Source of the DNA: Erigeron canadensis | Taxonomy: Eukaryota > Streptophyta > Magnoliopsida > Asterales > Asteraceae | NCBI RefSeq assembly: GCF_010389155.1 | Contig: NC_057761.1 | Span: forward strand, 14,510,501 to 14,574,500 | DNA length: 64,000 nucleotides | Direction: 5' to 3' | Part shown: in pieces, positions 45,170 through 57,800 of the stretch | Numbering within the stretch: the first letter of the stretch is position 1 | Layout: each line of letters opens with the position of its first letter | Notes under the pieces: generated by a model | The model's database searches: none | The model's input: the letters and a program-made list of their open reading frames with translations, nothing else | Told to the model about the DNA's origin: nothing | Made by a program: the position numbers and the translations under genes

Positions 45170-46465
45170 TTACTTCAAATGCATGAAGCAAAACGTGCAT
45201 TTCTGCCAGAAACATTGAAGACGGAAACTCCATGCCTCACTACAAATTTCTCGACACAAATGTTGACTACCATTCCTGACTTGTGAGTATTCGAATTGGT
45301 GGGGTTTGCGCGTTCTCATCAAATGTTAAGCAACAACCAGATAAAATCATATTGGTCTCCAGACGTCTTGAGAGATTTCGTAACCGTGTCCATCATGATG
45401 TGCTCCCATTTAACTTGAAGGTTTCCAAAGATTGACATTTCCCATAAGCCTTTTGGTGCTAGGATTTCGCTTATGCAAAAGTGTGGCAACTCTTAACATA
45501 TTTCATAACCTTCTACTTCATTTCGGGTCACTAACATCCTTTCTTTAGATCTTGACACACCTTTGCTGTACCTGGCTAAAGAAGTATTCAGGTTTCATGG
45601 AGCAAATTCGCTTTGGTTTCGTTAAGGAGAGGATTCTAAGTTCTGTCATGACATCTAGTGAATCCGCAAAATTCTTTAGAAAATATTTCGTGTAATCTGA
45701 ATTTTCGTTTGCTTAGGTTCTCATTGCAACAATCTCTTCGGGCGACACCAAACTTCGTAGACATAATCTTTCGAAAGAGTTAATCATTTTACTCAGTAGT
45801 TGTCACGAAAAGAAAATACTTTAAGACTCATATGATCAAAAACAAATCGTAAACTTGACGGTATATAGGTAAAACACGAAAATTCTAAAGTACAAACAAC
45901 TCCGATGGATTCTAAAACGTGAAAGGAACGATTATTCTTGATTTCTTTTAGTAGTTCGTTCAACTTCTCATTCTTTTCTCTAGGCTCACTTCACATTCTT
46001 TCTAATTAATTCAGTCAACGGTGAGACTATCTTCAAGTGCAGAAAGTAAAGTGACATTTATCACCTGTCAATTACGAAACTTCTAATCTATATTGATCTT
46101 GTAGGTTGTCTCCACTTCATCACCGCACCATTCCAAGCCGAATCAAACTCAATCCCTCTTCTGGGTAATCACACGATAGAGATAATTTCACTTCTCTTAA
46201 TCTGCTCATCTGACAATTTGACAGGGAAGTCTCCCTTTTTATATTATCTCCTTTACTTCGCGTAAACGAACTTAGCAGCCGTGTTGACCTTTAGAATAAA
46301 CATTGTCAATGAAAACATTTACGATAACAGAAACAATTAAGGTTCGTAAGACTCATGAAAATTTGCAAAATCATGGATAAAATGGAAGAGCATAACTACA
46401 AATTCAAACTTCTCAAAACAAGTATAGATAGCATTTCCGGAAACATCTTCATCGCTCGTCTTAAG
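45170..46465 (-). pseudogene. Decayed gypsy pol remnants of element G (RT then integrase)
   Basis: On the minus strand, 46465-46284 translates in pieces resembling reverse transcriptase: an F-E-F-V-V-M block and, after stops, V-N-V-F-I-D-N in the place of the FIDD catalytic box. Between 45420 and 45346 the frame reads K-W-E-H-I-M-M-D-T-V-T-K, and 45258-45180 reads V-V-R-H-G-V-S-V-F-N-V-S-G-R-N, both typical of gypsy integrase. The second catalytic Asp region has changed (S-G-R-N). Many stops and frameshifts interrupt, and the RT-IN distance is shorter than normal. No function is possible. Confidence 0.65.
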
Positions 46466-48118
46466 TTGATGATTAAAAGGAACGAAAATTCGTCTTAAAG
46501 TAATAAGAAGATCGAGTAGAACATGATTCTTGTCGACGAGTACTATTCTTCGACTGTTACGTCTTTTAGCTCATGAAAGATAAACACACGCGCATAATGC
46601 CATCTTTGATTTCGTCAAAAAGGATAATTATACCACTCGGAAATGACCAGAACAAATAAAAATCAACAGAAAAGACATTGAGGAATTTCCTGAACAACAA
46701 GAACATTTTCCATAGACCATGGTTTCCATTCGGCGTCGATGATCCAAACACATGAGACTAGACTATCATGCAACGATTATCAATACGTATCGGCGAAAGC
46801 ACCAATAAAAGTCGACCGTTTCCTTTCTACCGCCAAAGACAATTACATTCACTCAAATATGGACATTCAACTAAGTCGCCGTTTCCTCCCACGAATTTCG
46901 GCATCGTTCACACTTAGCCAATCTATTCTCAAACATTGTACTACACGCTTGCGAAAGAAAAGTAAACAATTTGGCTCGAAGAATTCCCGATTAGGTTTCT
47001 AACTCTTATAACTACCATACTTATCATTTACGAATTCATTGTTACCATATTATCTCCATGTTCTCACTATGCCAATTCCAACTTAACTTCTATCATCATG
47101 CATCAAGTAGTCAAATACTCATTCAATAGAAACAGGTCAATCAAAGTCAAAATCACATTCACCATACTCCGTATGGTCTTTTATCATACACATAAATAAT
47201 CATCGTTATATTAGAATTTCTAATTTCTACGACTTTATACCAATATGTAACATGCGTTCACTAAATTGACTTGCCAATTTAAACATGTTACTACTCAATT
47301 ACTTTTTATTATACTTCGCATGGTCCTTCAACATATCATCTACGCAAATTTAATTAGACTATGAGTCCCCAACTCTACAATCTTATATTAACACACATTA
47401 TGTGCCTTCATAACATTAATCAACCAATTTAAATCACATCACCGCATAACTGATTTTCATCGCCATATCTCGTATGGCCTTCTTAACACAATAATGATAC
47501 CACGGGTCTCACTACCCAATGGTCTTACACAAAATAACATCACAATTCATTCGCATACATTCAACATTCATCAACTATTCAACGTACTTTTTCCTTATAA
47601 GCGACAAACCGTCTCTTAAACTTATAAATCACTTCAGCTTTTCACTTTTACGACCTCATGGCTCTATCACATTTGCATACATTTCACGTTTATCATGTAT
47701 TTATCATGTCTTCTTCTTTACTATCATCAAACAATATATTAAACTCCTAAACCAATCTCAAATTTTCAATTCTAACCATTCAATAAACCAGTTAGCATGC
47801 AAAGCTAATATTCTATCATACTTAGATGTCAACTAGTAAAAACATAAAACAATTCACGTTATCAGATAAGGTCTCCAACCTATGGCTTCACACTAACATA
47901 CTTTCATATTCAACGGACTTAACTTGAGCTATAATAATATGTGATCATAATAATACTGCAGTCATTATCATGATTACTTATTATAATACCTCTAGTGAAC
48001 TGCGCTAAATACATCCATATGTACTAGAAACCAAACTATGCACATAAGGTCAAGTCACATCTATGGTTTAAGTCTAGGTATCCGTGTAATAATAAAATAC
48101 CTAAATCCCTTAAACCAC
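46466..48118 (-). other. Remaining internal region of element G, no readable gene
   Basis: Gag and protease would be expected here but no zinc knuckle or Asp-Ser/Thr-Gly motif is readable. Three related segments around CCATACTCCGTATGG, ATACTTCGCATGG and CCATATCTCGTATGG (about 47163, 47311 and 47463) form a loose repeat about 150 bp apart. Confidence 0.5.
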
Positions 48119-48132
48119 GGCTTTGATACCAA
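48119..48132 (-). other. Primer binding site of element G
   Basis: The minus strand reads TTGGTATCAAAGCC two bases after the LTR end. It is one or two changes away from the initiator Met tRNA complement. Confidence 0.75.
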
Positions 48133-48134
48133 CT

Positions 48135-50794
48135 TGAAACGACACAACTCGGTTAATAGAAAAATAAGAAAAAAAAATTTTCTTTTTTTTTTATATACCC
48201 CCACTGCGCCGCAGTGGGGTTGAGCACTGTCCACTGCGCCGCAGTGGGTTGGACACACTCCCACTGCGCCGCAGTGGGAGAAAAGGCATTTCTGGGTTCA
48301 AACAACTTTTAGACCTAGAAATAAACTTGACAAAAGTAAAACTAGTCATAAAAGACAATGCACCAAAATTTAGAAATTTTGGCATGACCCATTCGTAAAA
48401 TATCATCTAAACCTGTTACGGATTATTAGTTTACCAAAACACATTTAATCATGATCAATACATCACTACTACAAAACGACCAATTGAAAATACTCCAAAA
48501 ACTCGAGTCTAACACTAGACATCATAATAATTTTCCAAAAGGACATAACAAAGGTACAAAGAGCCGATAGTTCTGAGGGGGTCATTAAGGGTCCTATTAC
48601 CAATACCATTATCCGCATTTAGCTAAAGCAAGCATATCCATTAAGCAACTTTAACTTCAACCTTTAGATTACTTAACTTTCTTCCACATCTGGGACAACC
48701 TATAAAAAGGGTAAACAACTAAAAGGTAAGCAAACCTTAGTGAATAATCTTGCATACGTTTATACATATGAAGGAGGGCACGTACAAGGACTATTACATG
48801 TAACCTATGTCACCGTCATGCCACATTTACATGCTCACCTTGCACACTAATCACAATATATGGATCCATATAAGCTAAACAACATAATCATGATCATCTA
48901 TCGGGGTTCTTAGGCCACCGGAGGTTCTTAGGCCTCAATAGATCAGCTATCGGGATACTTAGGCCCCGGAGGTTCTTAGGCCTCAAAACACTATGCCCCA
49001 CATGGGATAATACTGCATCAATTACCACACATGGATAAATAAACTTCAACATGATGTGGTCAACACCACACATGGACAAAAGGCTTCAACATGATGTGGT
49101 CAATTGATCCAACATAAACATAAAGGTATGCAAGAATAGTCACCTCCTCCGCGACAACCAAAATCATAAATCAAGAAGACCGCATGAACACAAAACATGT
49201 ATGCGTCAACCTAGCAACAAATCATAACGCATAAAGGATCATCAATCACATACTAGGCTATCTAGCCATAATCACTAGCATTTCAACACCCAACCCATCA
49301 TTTACAAATCTTATATTAATCTTGGGTTGGTTCACATAACATGTATCTCTTATATCATTTTCAATTGGCCAAGAGTTACATTCGTAACAAAATCGTCATT
49401 ATCATATTTGACCTAGCAGACTTCAAACAAGCATATCTCAAGTTCTACATACTTTTTTAACATGATTCCAGTGGCCAAATTTTCATGACACATACACCTA
49501 CCTTTTATCTTTAGTGACTAATATGTGACTTGTCCTACAAAGGTGACTTCTGGTCGTTTTAAAAACCAACACTGTTGCTGAAAACAGCTTTGACTTTACT
49601 GACTTCAAATGACCATAACTTGAGTTCTACACCATATAATGACCTCATTCCAGTGGCAAAATTTACTTAACACACTTAGGTACATTTTATCTTTAGTGAT
49701 CAACATGTTAATTATCCTTCAAGAGTGACTTCTGGTCGTTTTAAAAACACAAACAATTGTTGTTCTCACTGACAAAACAGATTTGACCATACCAACTTCA
49801 AATAATTATAACTTGAGTTCGAAAACATATTTTGACCTCATTCCAGTTTCCACTTCAATTTAACACATTTAGGTACGTTTTATCTTCAATGACCAAGACA
49901 TGAATTTACTTGCAAGAATGTGTTTTACCCGTTTTAATAACTGACATAGAATCAGTTTTGCTGAAAAATCAGCATTGCGCCTCTGAATTCAAAAATTCAT
50001 ATCTAGAGTTCTACTTCGTCTTTTTAACCCATTCCAGTGGCAAAATTTACTTAACACAATAACCTACATTTTCTTTTTAGGACTCGACAAGTGAAAATTC
50101 TGTCATGGGAGTGTTTAACTCATTTCAAACTCAGGGACAGAATCTGTCTAACACTGTTCTTACTAGTATTCATCAAAACCTTCATGCAACCCAACTAAAA
50201 ACCCTAAATTTGATTAAATTACTATTACCCTAGCTTGTATTATAGCAATTAACTCATTTTTAAGAAATCCCCCAAATTTCTCAATTAAAATTAATAGCAA
50301 GAACCCTAATTCTTAAAGAAGTCAAAATTAGGTTAGAAAGTGTTTACCTAAATGGATAAAGGAATAAATCAAGGATTCAAATCATAATTTCTTCTCTATT
50401 TCCTTTATGATTTCCGGCCACCACCACCACCACCACACTCAAAACTCGAATTTTTAATTTCTTAGGTGATTGAAGATTATTATCATTGTTCTTGTTGGAT
50501 GATTCTTGGATTTCTTGATTGAAAGAAAGAATGAAATCAATTAATTAGAAGTGAAAGAAGGTTGAAGAAGAGAAAGTAAGTGGGAGGTGATTCATAACTT
50601 AAGAGAATGGCTGACATACTTCCCATGATGCCACGCCCCCTTTCAATTTTTCATGGGTATTTTACCCGCTTTCCACTAAAGTTCTAACTAAATTAATCCC
50701 TAACCAAAAATAAAATATTAGGAAACTATTTTAATGTTAAAACTATAAAAGGGGACTAACTTCTTTATCTTAAAAAAAACTTTCGGGTGTTACA
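48135..50794 (-). repeat. 5' LTR of element G
   Basis: A 2660-bp copy next to the primer site. It carries only three of the 17-bp palindromes (48201, 48231, 48261), lacking the block with the GCGCGAG spacer present in the other LTR, and the same ~190-bp array (about 49421-50165). Its minus-strand start is at 50794, so its promoter points away from the receptor-kinase gene. Confidence 0.9.
48201..48277. repeat. Three CpG-rich 17-bp palindromes in the 5' LTR of G
   Basis: Exact copies of CCACTGCGCCGCAGTGG at 48201, 48231 and 48261, one fewer than in the other LTR. Confidence 0.9.
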
Positions 50795-50799
50795 AGAGG

Positions 50800-51060
50800 A
50801 AAAACATGATTTATGGTAGAGAGAGAAAAATAAGTTGCTGATATTTGAGGAGAGAGAAGAAAGTAAGTAATTGAGATTTAAAGATATTAATAGGTATATT
50901 AGGTATAAATATTTAAATTATTCAATAAAATAGAATAATATATTAACCATTTTAATTCATTAATTCAAAATTTGAAAAAAAGTTTATAGATACATTATTA
51001 AACGTTGGTTTAGCTGGCGCGGATATGTATGACTTTTTAGTCCACATCACAGCCACCACT
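50800..51060 (+). promoter_or_regulatory. Presumed core promoter region of the SRF3-like gene
   Basis: This is the only host DNA left between element G and the likely 5' UTR. It is AT-rich; TATAAATATTTAAAT lies near 50904-50920. GA-rich (GAGAGAGA) stretches occur at 50817-50865 and 51060-51070. The transcription start is not determined. Confidence 0.4.
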
Positions 51061-51574
51061 TGAGAGAGAGACTTCCTTTCTAGACTAAGAAAGTAAAAAG
51101 TAGAAAGAAAAAAAGAATTTTATCTTTTCCCTGTCTCTCTGTCTATCTCTTTCTCTATGCAAACTTTCCATATTTTCTAATTTCTAATTTCTACTTTACC
51201 TTCACTTTCCCTCATTCTTCCTCACCTCTTCAAGGTCTGATCATCTTCTTCAATCTCTTTTCCTTTTATTAATTATTATTATTATTATTATTACTACTAC
51301 TACTATATAAAGTATCATTATAAATATAACTATAAGTATAATTCTAACACCCACCAAATGTTTGCTTAAATGCCTCAAATAATATTGTAACTTCATCAAC
51401 ACTTAAATCTAGAGAACCCCACTTGACCATGATCCAATGCCATTATTATTCTTATTATTTCCTCATTATTTTTATAATAATAAAAAGAAAGTAAGAAATA
51501 AAGTTGTATATATATTTTTATATTGTGAATAATTTTGTTGCAGGTTAAATTGGTGTGCAGCTGGATATGCAGAA
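51061..51574 (+). other. 5' UTR with a probable intron, SRF3-like gene
   Basis: A C/T-rich leader runs to CAAG at 51234, followed by a GT donor (51235). An acceptor TTTTGTTGCAG ends at 51543. The coding ATG at 51575 is 32 bases into the next exon; an earlier ATG at 51567 opens only a two-codon ORF. The intron is inferred from splice-like sites and the change from CT-rich to AT-rich sequence. Confidence 0.5.
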
Positions 51575-51791
51575 ATGATATTAAGAGCAATGGGTGTTCA
51601 TGTTAATAATAATTATAATTATTATAACAGATCTATATGTATATTTTACAACTTGTTGGTGTTCTTCTTCTTAGCATTTGTGGCTCCTATTTGTTTTGCT
51701 ACTAATCCTTCAGATGGTAACCCATCTTCTTTAACTTTTTTTTGGTCTTATTTTTAAATATATATATATACATATATGTGTATGCAAATGC

Positions 51792-51885
<94 letters not shown>

Positions 51886-54800
51886 TGATGTATAGATCTA
51901 CTGTAGTAATACGTAAGGATTACCAATAAATACTATACAGCTAAACTGGTGCTTCCCAATCAGGACTTCCTTTAACATCAGTAATGATAGTATAATTATT
52001 GACTTTCATGTTTAGGTTCTCACTCTCTAGCTTTTTTAGTTTTCTTTTTCCCGATTAAAAGATTATTCTGTGTAGCTTTAGAAGTAGAAGTGTAGAAATG
52101 ACCTTTTAAAAAATACTCGTACTCTTTTTTTTTTCTTTCAAAAAATACAAACTTAAATACTGCATAAGTTTGTAGGGGTTAATAGTTCTTTGAGGTTACA
52201 TTTATTTTTTTGAAACTGTTTATTGATTTGAGAATGATGACTATAATAACAATGTTTGAACTGCTGACCAATGAGTTGTATAGTGCTACCGTTAAAAGTT
52301 AGATGTTAAGCTATCATAATTAAGTTAGGGTGTCGATAGTAACACTTTGGAACAGGGGAAATACATCATAGTCATTGACTCCTTTTTAAATTTTATTTTG
52401 TGAAAGTAACACTTTCCTGTTGTTATGAATTGTCTAAATCTCATTGGTGTAGCAGACTAATTCATATTGCTATAAACCTTTTTAAGAAGATTCATTCCTT
52501 ATATAAGCTTTTTTTTTTTCTTTTGTTTCAATTTTTTGATATAGGTTTGATGAACCATGACACTTTAGCTTTCTTTTCTGTACAATTCTAAAGTCATTAT
52601 CTGATTATGAATTATCAAATTTAGGTGCCCGTCGTAGAATACCTAAACCAGCTGTAGGAGATGTTGTGCAGATATGTTTGTTTCTTGAAGTTCTAGTAAT
52701 CAGATATTCAGATGTTTAATTGGATGGAAAATTACGTAATACATAAATTTACCAAAAAGGACAATGTTGTGATAAAGGAGATTCGTTTTATGAGAAGTGA
52801 GTAAAAGTAACGAGTTATTACATAATTGTATTTGACCATTTTATTACCAGTTTTGATAATATGTTTACCTTGGCATTTAAAAACTGTTTATTGCGATGTG
52901 CACTAATTAGATAATTAGTTTCAGAACACGTATCCGAACACTCCCTTTGCAATAGTGTAAGTTGATGTATAAAATACGATGGTGGATGCTTATTGTTGTC
53001 CTTGGTCTTTACTTGTCCAGTTAGTGCAATGAATAATCTATATGCTGCATTGGGATATCCTCCTCTTCCCGGATGGACGGCAAGTGCTGGAGACCCATGT
53101 GCCGAGGCTTGGCAAGGTGTTGTATGTGATGCTACTAATACAAACATCATATCCATGTATGGAAATCCTTTCATTCCTGTCTTGTAATGATTATGTGCAT
53201 TGAATTTTGATACATTTTATGTATTTGTAGAACTGTTCATGGTGCCAATTTGGTAGGAGAATTGGGTGATACCTTGGGATCATTTTCGTCACTCCAAACC
53301 ATGTAAGTGACTTTCATACCTTGGGCAAGAGTACTCATACTCTTGTGTGCCTAATGAGAGGGCATTCAGGATTTCTGATCTTTGACTAATAATTCAGTCT
53401 ATCTGGTTTGTAGAGATTTAAGCAATAATGCCATTGGTGGTAGCATTCCAGTTGATCTTCCTACAACTGTGACAACTATGTAAGTTTCCTTTTATTTCGC
53501 AGGAATCAGATTAAGTTTATCTTGAACAACTTCAGTATTACCGGTTGATAAAAAATGACAACAAGCCTATTTAATTTAACACTTGGAATAATGATCGTGA
53601 TGACCTCTGTTATCAAATTGCTTGGTTTATTAATATTTTATGACAAGTACTGATGCTAAACATATGATAGTTTTACCTTTGCAGTTTTCTTGCAGATAAC
53701 AACTTCACAGGAAGCATACCAGATACTCTGTCCTCTCTAACACAATTATCAGCCTTGTAAGTTATAGATACATTCAGGTAGAAAGTTGCCTGATGTGTAT
53801 TTATGTTTATGGAACCACTAGAGCATCTTATCAAGAAAATTCACTATTTTGAACTAAAATTAGTCATATTTGCCCCGCAGCTTAATTGTAGTAATTGGAC
53901 AAAACCTGTTTCAGGTCATTTTGTTATTTACGAAAAACATGTTTCGACCAGAACCCATTTAACCCATTTCTCAATCTGCCTGGCACACTTATAACATAAT
54001 TTGCATTTTCTAGTTTTATCCATACTGTGTTTGCTTACACATCTGTCTTAGAGTTGTAAATATGGTATGTCATTATGCAATCCAGGTCTCTAAATGATAA
54101 CAATTTATCCGGAGAAATACCTGATTCTTTTGAGGGCCTTACAGCATTGGTCAATCTGTAAGATCTGTTATCTTGATAAAATCAGTCAGCATTGTTCATG
54201 TTTTTCTGATTTTTCTCACTTTTCTCATTTCAGAGATTTATCCAGTAATAGTTTAAGTGGAGAGCTACCTTCATCCTTGGGAAGTTTGTCTTCTCTAACT
54301 AGCTTGTGAGTAATCAATCATCTTATCATGAACAGATGTTCATGGCTAGAGGTGACAATATGGGTGGGTCAAGGAGCCAAAAGGGTTTGGCTTGAAAAGG
54401 CTGAATTGCGTATGGTTCATAACGGGCCTTGTTGGGTTAAATTGCCCCACAAGTAATTTAATCAATCCATGTTTGACTTCTTTTATATGTTATTCAGTGT
54501 GCTAGTTATCATTTCATAAACTATTTTACATTCATAAGTTAATAATAATCTAGATGTTCAAATAAAAAAAACACTATTTACAAAAAATAGCCTCTGGCGA
54601 CTTGGTTCCTTATTGGCTAATTTTTTAGGATTTGATCCATTTGGCTGTTTGAGTTAACATGCAATGCAATTTCACCTGTTCATATGTAAATAAATTCAGA
54701 TTGCCACCTCTATCCCCAAATTTAACTATTCAAGTGAAACTAACATGTCCATGGGCAGTCATTTACAGAACAATCAACTCTCTGGGACCCTGGATGTTCT

Positions 54801-57800
54801 ACAAGATCTTCCATTGCAGGATCTGTAAGCTTCACAATGACATTGCAATAAATTTGGGATAATGGGAATATTTTTCATACTAGTTATGAATGATGATTGA
54901 GTCAGTGTTTTGATATTTGTTAGTATCTTCTACTAACTTTTTCAATTCTTCCTTACAGGAATGTCGCAAATAACCTGTTTAATGGGCCTATACCTGATAA
55001 GTTACTAAGCATTCCCAGTTTCAGGTGCATGGTTATTATGCTCATAATATTTTGGACTCACATGTGTACTAGTATTGATCCTTGATCTAACAGACGTGGC
55101 AGTTTTGTTCCATTAATTGAGGAGTAGGTCATTCCTAGTTTTGATTTATCCCCAACAGGTCAAATGATTGAAAGCTTAAAATTACCAGCTATAAAGGCAA
55201 AGGAAATTCATGCCAACTGAATATTTAAGGCATAAAACCTCCAAAATCTCGAAAAATAATTTCATATTAAAGCAGTACTAATTTTTAATATTATTTGACA
55301 CCCTAGTTATATATCAACAAAGTGAAATCCATTTTGACAAAAGCTGTTTTTGGTTGATCCATAATCTGACCTGTCCATTTCTTGCTGCCAGTTTTTACCA
55401 ACTACACGTGTATACTAACCGGGTCTTCTTTTTCATTTGTTTCAGGAGTGATGGTAATTCGTTCAATACTACTAGTGCAGCCCCATTAGCTCCACCTGCA
55501 TCTCCAAACGCAACTCCACCGGCGGGCTCTGGAACACCATTTTTTCCGTCACCTAAACAAACACCTGGGAAGCAACCACCCGGTAAACAACCACCACAAG
55601 CCAGTGGTCCAACATCCACACAAGATTCCAACTCTACTTCCAAAAGTAAATCATGGACTGCCAAAAAGAAAGTTTGGGTGTCAATTGCTTCAGTATTTGG
55701 TTTTATAGTTGTGGTATTAGTGTGTCTTCTATTTGCACCAAAGTGCTTCAACAAAAGAAGACGACATCCGGGTTTGATACCGAAGAGGCACGAGATAGCT
55801 CCGTACACCGGTAACAACAGAGACAATCTTATAGATAATGCCCCTTTTGTTCAACCGACGAATCAAGTTGATAAAGGTAATCTGATTTGGTTTTCTTTGG
55901 TAATGCTATTATTGTTCTGAAATTTGTACACATCCCAAACACTCCACACTTAGCGTAATGGAATGTGGGATACTTAAACTTGGTAATTATTTCAAATTAC
56001 TAAAGCTCTTATTCTATGAGTAGTTCCAAAAGTGGCACAAGTTGTGAAGCCAAAGGAGGAGCAGCATCAAAAGTTTTCACCACCGCCACCACCACCACCA
56101 CTACGACAACCGAAAAAACCGGGTCCAAGCATAAAACCACAAATTAATCAAGAGATGAATGTGCAAAAATCGACTGCCATAGCCAAGCAGGAGAGTCAGG
56201 AAATAGACATGAGTAGATTTGATATAGATTCAATGCGACCTCCGCCGCCGCCGCCGCCGCCGCCACCACCACCAGTTCCAGCATCACAACCAATCCATCT
56301 ACCTTTTGAAAAGGTTATTGTAGAGCCAATTGTGCCAGTTAAAGCAGCAAGTGCTTCCACCATACCTCTTCCGCCTCAAACATCCGTCAGATCTTACACA
56401 ATTGCATCTCTTCAGCAGTACACAAACAGTTTTTCTCAAGATAATTTTATTGGTAGGGGAATGCTGGGGAGTGTTTACAGGGCACAACTTCCGAATGGAA
56501 AGGTATGAATTTTATATATACTCCCTGAACCATGAAAAAATTGCAACACAGATATTTGCAACCTTGTCTCTCTCATAAAGTTTTCAAGCTGTACAAATTA
56601 ACCAGAAGTGTCAAGGTAGGGTAGAGGGCTAAGAAGGATAACTTATGTACAAGGTAAAATGAATGGGGTGGGTTTGACCAAGTCCACTTTCTGTATCAAT
56701 AAATAGTGTGTCAAATATGATTGTATTGAAATTGATATAGTTTCTTTTAATCAAATGATTCAGCAGGTTCATTCGTAGAAAACACTTTTGGCAACTTTAC
56801 GCCTGTCAGCCCACATTCACTTTCAGCTAATTTTGTCAAAAAAATTTGTTAATAGTTAGTGTGCCAATATGATTACGACAGTTACGTTGCTTTGATTTTT
56901 GTTTTTTCTTTAGTGATATTATGTAGGAAGGTTCTATGCCTTTTTTAGTGGAACATCTTTTTGTGGTACGCATTTAAGCCATTGGTTTATTCCTGTCATT
57001 AGATGAACTATCTTTGGCTTTCCATACCTTGTCTTGATGTGCCCCCTCATAAGAGGTGAGGGTTTGAACCTCTTATTAAACTCCATGGGGGTGGTCAGGA
57101 AAAGATCTCGGAACCGGTCACGGGGATACCCTGGTTAGGCCGTGTACATCTGAGTCAAAAACTCACCCACCTTGGGTACCAGAACCCTCCTCTGTTTACC
57201 TGTATATTTGTAGTTTTTTGTTATAGCTTTTTCTTCTAAGATTGGATTGCATCAAATCCAGGTATTGTGGATAGTTGCTTCAAGATCTATATGTAAGAAC
57301 TGTTATTCACATATCTTGAAGTTTGTCGAAGTTATTATATTATATAAAAGTTCGTTTTCTTCAAATAAGAAAATGTACACTTTGGGTGACTGCCGAACCA
57401 TTTGATGCTTTTAAATTTCTGTTGATGGCAAATTTTTTGTAAGAGATATAATATAACATGAATGAATTGCAGCCTTTGAATATTGTATACATTGAATATG
57501 TATATTTTTCATGTGTCAAAAGCGATATATAACTGGTTCATGTATTTCTTATGGTGCATCTTGTCAAAAGCTCAAAACCTTATGCATTCTACCTTACAAT
57601 TGTTATTTAGTTTCTTGCTGTCAAGAAGTTGGAGAAAAAGGTTATCAGTCAACAAAAGGAGGAAGATTTCATTGAGCTTGTGAATGATCTTGATAAAATT
57701 CGGCATGCTAATGTTGTGGAACTTATGGGTTACTGTTCAGAGCATGGTCAGAGGTTATTAATATATGAATACTGTAGTTGTGGATCTCTTCAAGATGCAC

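Larger units (their letters stand above)
42005..50794 (-). mobile_element. Element G: Ty3/gypsy retrotransposon with decayed pol
   Basis: Two LTRs of 2685 and 2660 bp enclose a 3.4-kb internal region. The whole is flanked by AGAGG (42000-42004 and 50795-50799). On the minus strand the LTRs run TGTAACACCC...TTTCA, and a primer site adjoins the 48135 LTR edge and a polypurine tract the 44689 edge. The internal region has no long ORF but holds recognisable minus-strand reverse transcriptase and integrase remnants in gypsy order. The LTRs are still very similar, so the internal decay looks older than this insertion: it may have been copied as a non-autonomous unit. Confidence 0.9.

Noticed and set aside
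46739..47002. 87-codon plus-strand open stretch in element G
   Set aside because: Runs antisense to decayed gypsy pol and has no features of a protein family.
42005..50794. Element G as a LARD with a purely non-coding internal region
   Set aside because: Minus-strand RT and integrase motifs are readable at 46284-46465 and 45180-45420.
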